64,000 nucleotides of DNA from Nocardiopsis alkaliphila YIM 80379 (lineage in GTDB: Bacteria; Actinomycetota; Actinomycetes; Streptosporangiales; Streptosporangiaceae): positions 18,752 through 82,751 of the forward strand of contig NZ_ANBD01000103.1 of NCBI RefSeq assembly GCF_000341005.1, written 5' to 3'. Below the pieces are notes generated by a model. That model made no database searches, was not told the origin of the DNA, and saw only the letters and a list, made by a program, of their open reading frames with translations. Shown here one piece after another: positions 1 through 7,638 of the stretch. The translations under genes and the position numbers were made by a program. The number at the start of each line of letters is the position of its first letter. The stretch's first letter is position 1.

Positions 1-617
1 CGGTCCAGCGCCTCGCGCATACCCTCCATGGTGGAGATGTCGTGCCCGGCTGCGAAAAGGTGCGCGGTGTCCAGGCACACCCCCACGTTGGGATGCCAGT
101 CCAGGGCCTCGAAGTAGGGGACCAGGTCCTCGACCGTGGCGCACAGCACCTGGCCCTGACCGGCCATCGGTTCCAGCAGCAGCGGCGGAACGTCCTCGCC
201 CAAGCGCTCCAGCATCGGCAGCAGGCGTTCGCGGGCGCGGGCCAAGCCCTCCTCGCGGGTGCCCGAGACAGCCGAACCGGTGTGCATGACCGCGCCCAGC
301 GCGCCGATCTGCGCACTGCGCAGCAGGGCGTGCTCCATCGAGACGATCGACTTGGCGGCGGTCTCCTCGTTGGGGGTACCCGGGTTGATCAGGTAGGGGG
401 CGTGCACGAACACGGGCAGGTCGGTGCGTTCGCGCATCAGTGCGTCCTGGGCCGGGTCGCCGCCGTTGGTGGCCCACCCACGGGGGTTGGACACGAATAC
501 CTGGATGGTCTCGGCGCCGATCTTCTCCGCGTAGGCCAGGCCCTTGGTGGCCATACCACCCGCGACCGGAACGTGCGCTCCGACCGGGGACAGGGGTCTT
601 TGTTCGGTGTTGTTCAT
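1..617 (-). CDS. nfo: Endonuclease IV (AP endonuclease), 5' part only
   Basis: This is the N-terminal 205 codons of a deoxyribonuclease IV, the zinc-dependent enzyme that cuts the backbone 5' of abasic sites in base excision repair. The gene runs off the left edge. The ATG at 615-617 starts MNNTEQRPLSPVGAHVPVAG. Metal-ligand stretches of the AP endonuclease 2 family follow in order: FVHAPYLIN, VMHTGSAV, LLLEPMAGQG and CLDTAHLFAAGHD. The third usually reads LENTAGQG, so EPMAGQG is a small deviation. The following minus-strand hydrolase ends about 60 bases upstream of this start, so the two may be co-transcribed. Confidence 0.93.
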   Translation of the reverse strand, partial: MNNTEQRPLSPVGAHVPVAGGMATKGLAYAEKIGAETIQVFVSNPRGWATNGGDPAQDALMRERTDLPVFVHAPYLINPGTPNEETAAKSIVSMEHALLRSAQIGALGAVMHTGSAVSGTREEGLARARERLLPMLERLGEDVPPLLLEPMAGQGQVLCATVEDLVPYFEALDWHPNVGVCLDTAHLFAAGHDISTMEGMREALD

Positions 618-679
618 CGCGGACTCAACTCTAGGCCGGAGCCGCGGGTGGGTCGGGCGTGCCTCCGCTCACAGCACGT

Positions 680-1501
680 TCAGGCGCGGTCCCGTAGTTC
701 GGTGAGCAGATCCGGCATCTCCCACAGCACGGTGATGTGGCCGTGATCGGGCAGCACGCGCGGCTCGGCGGTGGGGATCAGTTCGGTGGTGTGTTCGGAG
801 TGCGCCAGGGGCACCACGGTGTCCTGGTCACCGTGCACGACCAAGACCGGGACGGTGATCGCGGCCGGGTCGAAGGCCCAGGGGCGCCCCTGCACCCAGG
901 AGTCCTGTGTGTAGCCGCCCACGCCTTGGGCGAAGGCCTCCTTGGAAGCGCCGGCCAGGTGCGGAACGTGGCGGGTGGCGAACAGGTCCCGGTCGGGTGC
1001 GGGCAGGTCGGAGCCGTCTTCGGCGAGGTTGCGCTCACCCCAGGCCAGGGCCGCCTGTTCGTCGGGCAGACGCATCATGGCTTTTTCGTCCTCGGAGTAG
1101 CCCTCCCAGGCCGTGGGCCAGGCGAAGTCGGTCACCCCGGCCAGGATGAGTGCGCCCCGCACCCGTTCGGGCAACAGGGCGGCGGTGACCACCCCGTAGG
1201 GGCCACCGGAGGAGTGCGCGGCCACCAGGAACCGGTCGAGTCCCAAGGCATCGGCCAGGGCCGCCGCGTCGTCGGCCCAACCGGTGAGGGTGCGGCCCGG
1301 AACGGGGGAGGAGCCTCCGTAGCCGGGGCGGTCCGGGGTGATCACCCGCAGCCCCGCCTCGGCGAACTCCGTGTCCTGGTCGCCCAGGTTCGTACGACTC
1401 ATCGGGGCACCGTGGCAGAACAGGACGGGCGTTCCGTCAGGATCGCCGATGTCGGTGTAGGCGACCGTACGCCCCTGGAGTTCGATCGTGGTGTCTCGCA
1501 T
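680..1501 (-). CDS. Alpha/beta hydrolase fold protein
   Basis: A 273-residue serine hydrolase of the alpha/beta fold; substrate unknown. The oxyanion-type segment LFCHGAP is near residue 29, the nucleophile elbow AHSSGG puts the Ser at about residue 97, the acid is probably the Asp in VVHGDQD, and the catalytic His lies in PDHGHIT near the C-terminus. No signal peptide or membrane segment is visible, so it should be cytoplasmic. The ATG at 1501 begins MRDTTIELQG, where family similarity begins; a GTG at 1543 would add 14 residues. It faces away from the Nif3 gene, with about 140 bases between them. Confidence 0.85.
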   Translation of the reverse strand: MRDTTIELQGRTVAYTDIGDPDGTPVLFCHGAPMSRTNLGDQDTEFAEAGLRVITPDRPGYGGSSPVPGRTLTGWADDAAALADALGLDRFLVAAHSSGGPYGVVTAALLPERVRGALILAGVTDFAWPTAWEGYSEDEKAMMRLPDEQAALAWGERNLAEDGSDLPAPDRDLFATRHVPHLAGASKEAFAQGVGGYTQDSWVQGRPWAFDPAAITVPVLVVHGDQDTVVPLAHSEHTTELIPTAEPRVLPDHGHITVLWEMPDLLTELRDRA

Positions 1502-1631
1502 GTATGCCCCAATCCCCGTCTGTGGTGTGCGCACCGTAGACACCCCATGGTGAGGCCGGCAAGTGGGTTTTCGTCGACCACCCCGAGGGCACGGCCGATG
1601 CCGCGAGTGCGTGTGTGGCGGTCTGGACCGT

Positions 1632-1637
1632 TAGTCT
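1632..1637 (+). promoter_or_regulatory. -10 element of a leaderless promoter for the Nif3 gene
   Basis: TAGTCT lies 7 bases before the GTG at 1645. This spacing puts transcription start at or next to the start codon, and no Shine-Dalgarno sequence is present. Inferred from sequence only. Confidence 0.5.
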
Positions 1638-1644
1638 CGTGCTC

Positions 1645-2511
1645 GTGAGCACCTCGACCACTCCAGCCGCCACCCTGTCCGACGTCACCATCGCCTTCGA
1701 GGAGGTCTATCCGCCCACCTGGGCGGCCTCCTGGGACGCGGTGGGTCTGGTCTGCGGAGACCCGCTCCAACCGGTGGAGAAGATCCTCTTCGCCGTCGAC
1801 CCGGTGGACGCGGTCGTCGACGAGGCCCTCACTTGGGGCGCGGACCTGATCATCACCCACCACCCGCTGATGCTGCGCGGGGTCACCAGCGTGGCCGCGA
1901 ACACTCCCAAGGGACGCATCGTGCACCGGCTCATCCGTTCGGGTGTGGCCCTGTACACCGCCCACACCAACGCCGACACCGCTTCCCCGGGAGTCTCCGA
2001 TGCCTTGGCGCGCGCCGTCGGCCTGACCGGCCCGCTGAGCCCGCTGGAGCCCGACACCACCGACCCCGAAGGGCGACGCGGTATCGGTCGCATCGGTGAA
2101 TTGGCCACCCCGCTCCTCCTTCGCGACTTCGCCGACCAGGTCACCCAAGGGCTGCCCGCCACCGCCGGTGGCGTTCGTGTGGCAGGGGACCTGGACCGGC
2201 TGATCACCACGGTGGCGGTCTCCGGAGGCGCCGGTGATTCCCTGCTGGGGGCGGCCCGCGCCGCCGAGGTGGACGTCTACGTCACCTCGGACCTACGCCA
2301 CCACCCGGCCTCGGAGTTCATCGAACAGTCGGGTGGCCCCGCCTTGATCGACACCGCTCACTTCGCCAGTGAGTGGCCGTGGCTGGCCGATGGCGCCGCC
2401 CACCTGGGCGACGCACTCGGGCGCGCTGGTGGCCCGAATGGGGCTACGGTGGAGACCCGTGTGTCGACCACGGTGACGGATGCCTGGTCACAGACCTTTC
2501 AACAGGTGTAA
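1645..2511 (+). CDS. Nif3-like dinuclear metal center protein
   Basis: A 288-residue member of the Nif3/YbgI (DUF34) family, which forms toroidal hexamers with a two-metal site; its biochemical role is not settled. Metal-binding signatures are visible: the IITHHPLML motif near residue 72, AHTNADTASPG near residue 110 and the C-terminal DTAHFASEW pattern (HxxxE). It opens a gene order also known around Mycobacterium tuberculosis Rv2230c-Rv2228c: Nif3, zinc-ribbon coiled coil, phosphatase. GTG 1645 is preferred over upstream GTGs at 1615 and 1639 because a TAGTCT -10 sits 7 bases before it. The next gene starts 81 bases downstream. Confidence 0.9.
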   Translation: MSTSTTPAATLSDVTIAFEEVYPPTWAASWDAVGLVCGDPLQPVEKILFAVDPVDAVVDEALTWGADLIITHHPLMLRGVTSVAANTPKGRIVHRLIRSGVALYTAHTNADTASPGVSDALARAVGLTGPLSPLEPDTTDPEGRRGIGRIGELATPLLLRDFADQVTQGLPATAGGVRVAGDLDRLITTVAVSGGAGDSLLGAARAAEVDVYVTSDLRHHPASEFIEQSGGPALIDTAHFASEWPWLADGAAHLGDALGRAGGPNGATVETRVSTTVTDAWSQTFQQV

Positions 2512-2591
2512 CAGCCGACACACCGACCACAACTGCACAGGGCGCGGGCGGCCCTCCCGGCCTCCCAACCGTGATTCTCAGGAGACCCCAA

Positions 2592-3353
2592 GTGAAAGCC
2601 GAACCCGCTGCTCAGGCCAGACTCCTCGATCTCCAGGAGATCGACTCCGAACTCCAGCGACTGGACCACCGTCTTCGGAGTCTGCCCGAGATCGCCGAGG
2701 CGGCCGAGCTCAAGGAACGTGCCGACGCCCTCGACGCCGAACTCATCACCACGCAGACCAAGGCCTCTGACATCGAACGTCACCAGCGCAAGGCCGAGAG
2801 CGACGTCGATCAGGTGCGTTCCCGTGCCGAACGCAACGCCAAACGCCTGGATTCGGGGGTGATCACCAACGCCAAGGACCTGCAGAGCCTGCAGTCGGAG
2901 ATCGAGTCGCTGGGACGTCGCCAGGCCGAGCTGGAGGAAGCCCTCCTAGAGGTCATGGAGGAGGCCGAGACCCTCAACGCCGAGGTGCGTCGCCTGGCGG
3001 AGGAGCACGAGGCCGCGGCGGCCGCGTTCACCGAGGTCACCGCTCGCCGGGACACCGCCGCAGCGGAGATCCAGTGGGACCGCACCCGCCTCATCCAAGA
3101 TCGTGATCGGGTGGCCGCCGACATCCCCGAAGTCCTGCGCGACTTCTACGACAAGCTGCGTTCGCAGTACGAGGGTCTGGCGGTCGCCTCGCTGCGTTAT
3201 GGGCGCTGCAACGGTTGCAAGTTGGTGTTGAGCACCGTGGAGCTCAACGAGATCCGTGCGGCCGCCGCCGACGAGGTGACGCGTTGTGAGAACTGCCGGC
3301 GCATCCTGGTACGTACCGAGGAATCGGGCCTCAACGCTCCCGTCGCCGAATGA
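2592..3353 (+). CDS. Coiled-coil protein with C-terminal C4 zinc ribbon
   Basis: A 253-residue protein of the C4-type zinc ribbon family (CT398-like, Rv2229c-like); function unknown. Residues 1 to about 190 are a long charged coiled coil rich in Glu, Lys, Arg and Ala, including a RSRAERNAKRLDSGVITNAK stretch. The C-terminus carries CNGC and, about 30 residues on, CENC, giving a C2-C2 zinc site. The GTG start at 2592 follows AGGAG at 2580-2584. Its stop overlaps the next ATG (ATGA at 3350-3353), so it is probably translationally coupled to the phosphatase gene. Confidence 0.88.
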   Translation: MKAEPAAQARLLDLQEIDSELQRLDHRLRSLPEIAEAAELKERADALDAELITTQTKASDIERHQRKAESDVDQVRSRAERNAKRLDSGVITNAKDLQSLQSEIESLGRRQAELEEALLEVMEEAETLNAEVRRLAEEHEAAAAAFTEVTARRDTAAAEIQWDRTRLIQDRDRVAADIPEVLRDFYDKLRSQYEGLAVASLRYGRCNGCKLVLSTVELNEIRAAAADEVTRCENCRRILVRTEESGLNAPVAE

Positions 3354-4000
3354 GTCGCGGGTGGGGCGCGCCCGACACCGAGCCCACTCGGCTGATCTTG
3401 CTTCGGCACGGTCAGACGCGGCTGTCCGTCGAACGGCGCTTCGCCGGACGTGGTGACATCCCGCTGACCGAGGCGGGGCACGCCCAGGCGGAGGCCGCGG
3501 CCCGTCGTCTGGCGGCCACCGGTGTCGACGTGGTGGTCTCCTCACCGTTGCTGCGTACCCGGCAGACCGCCGGGTACGTGGCCGACATCCTGGGCCTGCC
3601 GGTGGAGGAGGACGCGGGGTTCATCGAAACCGACTTCGGGGCCTGGGAGGGGTTGACCTTCGCCGAGGCCCGCGAGCGCGACCCCGCCGGGGTGGATCAC
3701 TGGTTGGCCGACCCTGAGACGGGTCCGCCCGGGGGTGAGAGCTTCGCCCAGGTGGCCGAACGTGTGGCCAAGGCACGCGAGGACGTCCTGGCGCGCCACA
3801 CCGGCCGTCGGGTGCTGGTGGTCGCCCACGTCACCCCGATCAAGATCTTGGTCCAACAGGCGATGTCGGCGCCCATCACGGCGTTGTACCGGATGCACCT
3901 GGACACCGCTTGCCTGACCGAGGTGGATTGTTACGCCGACGGGCCTCAGGTGGTGCGTTCCCTCAATGACACCGCCCACCTGGAGCGGCTAGTAGACTGA
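3350..4000 (+). CDS. Histidine phosphatase family protein, stand-alone
   Basis: A 216-residue branch-1 histidine phosphatase. The phospho-accepting His is in LLRHGQTR near residue 20, and the second catalytic His is in VVAHVTPIK near residue 162. A conserved acidic and basic environment is seen in FIETDFGAWEGLTF. In many actinobacteria the gene at this position encodes a fusion of an N-terminal RNase HI domain and this phosphatase. Here the ATG is locked by the 4-base overlap with the upstream stop, and only about 12 residues precede the phosphatase core, so the RNase H part is absent. The last codons overlap the rnpB promoter. Confidence 0.9.
   Translation: MSRGWGAPDTEPTRLILLRHGQTRLSVERRFAGRGDIPLTEAGHAQAEAAARRLAATGVDVVVSSPLLRTRQTAGYVADILGLPVEEDAGFIETDFGAWEGLTFAEARERDPAGVDHWLADPETGPPGGESFAQVAERVAKAREDVLARHTGRRVLVVAHVTPIKILVQQAMSAPITALYRMHLDTACLTEVDCYADGPQVVRSLNDTAHLERLVD
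3993..3998 (+). promoter_or_regulatory. -10 element for rnpB, inside the upstream coding end
   Basis: TAGACT overlaps the last codons and the first base of the TGA of the phosphatase gene. A start about 7 bases later (around 4005) fits the 5' end of the RNase P RNA deduced from its P1 helix. Confidence 0.5.
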
Positions 4001-4004
4001 CCCC

Positions 4005-4391
4005 CGAGGGGGAGTCGGCCAGACGGTCGCGGGCCCGCGCCTGACGCGGGTTCGAGGAAAGTCCGGACTCCATAGGGCAGGGTGGTCGGTAACACCGACC
4101 CGGGGCGACCCGCGGGACAGTGCCACAGAAAGCAGACCGCCACCGCTCGCGGTGGTAAGGGTGAAACGGTGGTGTAAGAGACCACCAGCGGTCGGAGTGA
4201 TCCGGCCGGCTAGGTAAACCCCACCCGGAGCAAGGTCAAAAAGGGAACCCTCGGGTTCTCGCGCGGATGTTCGAGGGCGGCCCGCCCGAGTCCGCGGGTA
4301 GACCGCACCGAGGTCGTCGGCAACGACGGCCCCAGATGGATGACCGTCCGGTCCACGAGGACCCGACAGAATCCGGCTTATCGGCCGACTC
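4005..4391 (+). ncRNA. rnpB: RNase P RNA (M1 RNA)
   Basis: The catalytic RNA of RNase P, which trims tRNA 5' leaders. The conserved 5' core (GAGGAAAGTCCGGACTCC at about 4055-4072) and the 3' core near 4369-4383 (ACAGAATCCGGCTTAT) are both present. Helix P1 closes the molecule: 4012-4020 (GAGTCGGCC) is the exact complement of 4383-4391 (GGCCGACTC). The length of roughly 385 bases and the overall plan fit the bacterial type A form. The exact 5' end is inferred from the promoter and P1. Confidence 0.96.
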
Positions 4392-4858
4392 TTCCTCTCA
4401 CCTGCCTCCTGACCAGGCACGCGGCTCGGGGAGCCGGCCGTGTCTTCTCCCAGGGACAGCCGGACCGCAGGAGCAGGTCGGGCTTGGTGTCCCGGTTCCT
4501 CACGTGGATCCCGTAGCGCTGGGAAACGCTGGGAGGCGTGGCTGTTCCGGATCGGTTCGACGAACCGCGAGACCTGTGCGTGCGGGTGACGCGGCCTTGT
4601 GGTTCTCGGTTCGATCAACGCGGCGTACCCGCTCGGATCGGGCCCGCTCTCCCGCCCACTCCTGGACTGCCGCCCCGTACCCGTGGTCCCGTCTGGACGC
4701 ACCGTGGGTACGGGGATACCGCCCAATGGTGATAGTCCGATCCCTCCGTCACCGGTAGATTGTCCCCTGCGCTCCGGTCCCCGGAGTGCGAAGGCCCGCG
4801 GGCCACCGGGGTCGATGGCTCCACGGGCATCCGCGTTCACGGGAATGGGTGACTCCAG
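4392..4858. other. Intergenic stretch after rnpB
   Basis: I see no convincing gene here; open frames on both strands lack family motifs and good starts. A TAGATT -10-like element lies at 4756-4761, pointing rightward, about 98 bases before the possible small membrane protein at 4859. Confidence 0.4.
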
Positions 4859-5005
4859 TTGGACTCCACCGCTGTCTGGGCGGTCCTTTTCGGCCTACCG
4901 ATCCTGGCGATCGTGGCGATCGTCCTGCTCGCCATGTACCAGGCGTCAGGCGTTCAGCAGGACGGTCGTGATGACGCCGCTCCCGACGACGACTCCGCCG
5001 GCTGA
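4859..5005 (+). CDS. Possible single-pass small membrane protein (48 aa)
   Basis: A TTG-initiated frame encodes 48 residues. Residues about 5-25 form one strongly hydrophobic helix (AVWAVLFGLPILAIVAIVLL) followed by a short acidic tail ending DDDSAG. An in-frame TGA at 4850-4852 leaves TTG 4859 as the only likely start, and the ribosome site is weak. The last 50 bases overlap the convergent end of the SulP-carbonic anhydrase gene. The clean hydrophobic block followed by a charged tail argues for a real protein, but there is no family recognition. It could be chance. Confidence 0.38.
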   Translation: MDSTAVWAVLFGLPILAIVAIVLLAMYQASGVQQDGRDDAAPDDDSAG

Positions 5006-7299
5006 CGAGGCCACGGCATCGGGTCGGGCACGCCTGGGACGCCCTGAACCGGGAGGAACACCCCGGTCTCGGTGTCCAACAGGTGTACCTCGGCGGTCTC
5101 CAGGTCGTAGTACATCCCCGACAAGGTCAATGAACCCGACTCCACCCTCTCGCGTACCACGGGGTGCCCCATGAGGTTGCCGAGCTGTTCGACCACGTTG
5201 GCCTGGGCCAGTCGGCGCAGCGCCTCGGTGGTGGGCGATCCGGCGAGGGAGTGGTGTCCCCCTCCCACTTGGCGCAGGCTCCCTGATCCCTTGGCCAGCC
5301 AGCGCCGTATGTGCGTGGTCTCCACAGTGTCCGGCTCCTGGTGGGTGTGGTCGAGCAGGGCCTGCATGGCGCCGCAGTGCGAGTGACCACAGACCACGAT
5401 CGAGGGCACGTCCAAGACGTTGACGGCGTACTCCAGGGCGGCTCCCACGGAGCGGTCGGAGTCGCCGTGGGGCGGTACGAGGTTGCCCACGTTGCGCAGG
5501 GTGAACAGGTCGCCGGGGCCGCTCGCGGTGATCAGGTTGGGCACCACCTGGGAGTCAGCGCAGGTGATGAACAGGGCGGTGGGCCGCTGGTGGTGCGCCA
5601 GACGACCCATCACCGAACGCATGCGGTCGGCGGTACTCGCGTGGTACTCGCGGGCCCCGGCGGCCAGCAGCCCCAACGCGTTGAGGTCCGCACCGGCCCG
5701 GACCTGGTCGCGCAGCTCCCAGGGCGCCCACCAACGGCCCTTGGGAATGGTCTTGGCGGCGGGCGCCGACCGCGTGGAGCTGCGCGCGTACCATTTCTCG
5801 TGCACCTCGTCGATGTCGACGCTGCCACCGGTGCGCTCGTGGTCCACTCGCCAGGCGTGGATGGACTCGAAGGCGGCGTGGTCCATGAAGTCCACGTGCA
5901 GGTCCAGGTCGACCTGGGCGCCGGCCGGGACCGTGCGCAGCACGTGCGCCAGGCGGGGAACTCCCAAGAAGGTGAGCGAACCGTGCACGGTGACGTGGAC
6001 GCGCCCATCGCGTTCTTCCGTGCGCACGGTGAGTTTGGTCAGTCGGCGTAGGGAGACGATCATGGCCAGCGCGAAGCCGACGCACACGCCTTCCAACAGT
6101 CCCAGGAACACCACGCTGAACAGGGTCACCAGGTAGACGCCCGCCTCGTGGTGGCGGCGTAGGTCGCGCAGGTGGGCCAGGGACACCATCTGTACACCGA
6201 TGAACACCAGTAGCGCGGCCAGAGCCGGCATCGGGATCAGTTCGACCACATGCGCGAAGAACGCCACGAACAGCAGGATCCACACACCGTGCAGGATGGT
6301 GGACAGTGGGCTGCGGGCCCCGGCTCGCACGTTGGTGGTGCTGCGCACGATCACGCCGGCGATGGGCAACCCGCCGAGGGCACCACTGACGGTGTTGGCG
6401 GCGCCTTGGCCGCACAGTTCGCGGTTGAGCTGGACACGACGGCCGCTGTGCAGGCGGTCCACGGCGATGGCGGCCAGGAGTGACTCGACGCTGGCGACCA
6501 TGGCCACGGCGACCACCGCCAAGGCGATGCCGTGCCACTGGCCGGATTCGGGCAGCATGGGCCCGTTCCATGCTTGGGCCAGGGAGTCGGGCAGGGCCAC
6601 CGTCTCGACCTCCCACCGGCTCAGGGTGGCGATGATCGTTGCGGTGCCTACGGCGACCAGGGCCGCGGGGATCATGCCCGGCCGTACTCCGCCGATGGTG
6701 GGAAGTCGGTTCCAGCCGAACATGATGGCCACGGTGATGACGCCGACCGCGACGGCGGGAGTGTGGTTGTGCGCGATCTGTTCGGGCAGATCGGTGACGT
6801 TGGCCAGGGCGGAGCTCTGTGGGGCCCCGCCCAGGACCACGTGTAGTTGGGCCAGGGCGATGGTCACGCCCACTCCGGCCAGCATGCCGTGGGCGACGGC
6901 GGGTGAGACGGCCAGGGCGGCCCGGGCGACCCGGAAGGCGCCCAGGGTCAGCTGGACCAGCCCGGCCAGCAGGGTGATCAGGCAGGTGACCCGCCAGCCG
7001 TAGGTCATGATCAGGTCGGCGACGATGATGGTGAGGCCGGCGGCGGGGCCGCTGACCTGGACCACCGAGCCACCGACGAGACCGGCGACGATACCGCCCA
7101 CGACGGCCGCGACGATGCCCGCGATGAGTGGGGCGCCTGAGGCCACGGCGATCCCCAGGGACAGGGGGACGGCGACCAGGAAGACCACGAGGGAGGCGCC
7201 GACGTCGGCGGCGATTCCCTTGCGATCCGTGGAGGTCCCGGGCAGCGAGGGGCTTTCCCCCGGCCGCTCGGGTGGTACTCCCTGGGCGTCGTTGCGCAT
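4954..7299 (-). CDS. SulP-family anion transporter fused to beta-carbonic anhydrase
   Basis: A 781-residue membrane protein. Residues about 28-420 are the SulP/SLC26 transporter core with around a dozen membrane segments. Residues about 420-510 resemble the STAS region, and residues about 540-770 are a beta-carbonic anhydrase. Such fusions are thought to couple bicarbonate (or sulfate) uptake to CO2 hydration at the membrane. The zinc ligands are visible as the Cys of ITCADSQ and the His and Cys of VVCGHSHCGA. The usual CxDSR motif reads CADSQ, so the Arg partner of the gating Asp is replaced by Gln. The ATG at 7299 follows GGAG at good spacing. Confidence 0.92.
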   Translation of the reverse strand: MRNDAQGVPPERPGESPSLPGTSTDRKGIAADVGASLVVFLVAVPLSLGIAVASGAPLIAGIVAAVVGGIVAGLVGGSVVQVSGPAAGLTIIVADLIMTYGWRVTCLITLLAGLVQLTLGAFRVARAALAVSPAVAHGMLAGVGVTIALAQLHVVLGGAPQSSALANVTDLPEQIAHNHTPAVAVGVITVAIMFGWNRLPTIGGVRPGMIPAALVAVGTATIIATLSRWEVETVALPDSLAQAWNGPMLPESGQWHGIALAVVAVAMVASVESLLAAIAVDRLHSGRRVQLNRELCGQGAANTVSGALGGLPIAGVIVRSTTNVRAGARSPLSTILHGVWILLFVAFFAHVVELIPMPALAALLVFIGVQMVSLAHLRDLRRHHEAGVYLVTLFSVVFLGLLEGVCVGFALAMIVSLRRLTKLTVRTEERDGRVHVTVHGSLTFLGVPRLAHVLRTVPAGAQVDLDLHVDFMDHAAFESIHAWRVDHERTGGSVDIDEVHEKWYARSSTRSAPAAKTIPKGRWWAPWELRDQVRAGADLNALGLLAAGAREYHASTADRMRSVMGRLAHHQRPTALFITCADSQVVPNLITASGPGDLFTLRNVGNLVPPHGDSDRSVGAALEYAVNVLDVPSIVVCGHSHCGAMQALLDHTHQEPDTVETTHIRRWLAKGSGSLRQVGGGHHSLAGSPTTEALRRLAQANVVEQLGNLMGHPVVRERVESGSLTLSGMYYDLETAEVHLLDTETGVFLPVQGVPGVPDPMPWPRQPAESSSGAASSRPSC

Positions 7300-7511
7300 G
7301 GTTGCTCCGTTCGGGTTGGACCAGGCAGGGCTTACGGGAACGACGGTCTCCGCCGATAGGGGGCGTACGGCTGTACGCGGACAGCCGAAGCACGCCTGTG
7401 CGTGCTGGATCTACTACTAACTGTAGTCGATTCTGGTGACTCTGCGTGACGAATCTTTGTGGTTTTGGGAACCGTTTTCGTCGCTTGATCCGTTCCGAAT
7501 CGCGCTTCGGA
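7300..7511. other. Upstream region of the SulP-carbonic anhydrase gene
   Basis: About 210 bases with no gene; it must hold the minus-strand promoter of the SulP fusion. I see no clear -35/-10 pair or operator. The rest of the gap up to 7638 contains the terminator of the next minus-strand gene. Confidence 0.4.
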
Positions 7512-7552
7512 CACAAAGAAAACCGAGGTGGCGGATCTTTCCACCACCTCGG
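7512..7552 (-). terminator. Rho-independent terminator of the repeat-rich membrane protein gene
   Basis: Arms 7523-7531 (CCGAGGTGG) and 7544-7552 (CCACCTCGG) form a perfect 9-bp stem. Read on the minus strand the stem is followed by TTTTCTTTGTGT, a U-rich tract, so termination is leftward. Confidence 0.75.
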
Positions 7553-7638
7553 TCGTATGAGGTGTCGCAGTCGACGGCTCCCCTTAGGGGAGAGGGTGCC
7601 TCACCCTCCGTCGTGTGTTCGGGAAGAAGGGGAAGCGG

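Noticed and set aside
3989..4840. Minus-strand frame over rnpB and the following gap
   Set aside because: It covers the RNase P RNA, whose conserved cores and P1 pairing are unmistakable; the protein frame has no support.
5555..7516. 653-codon open frame overlapping the SulP-carbonic anhydrase gene in another frame
   Set aside because: Very Arg/Pro/His-rich, without motifs, while the SulP and carbonic anhydrase signatures lie in the other frame.
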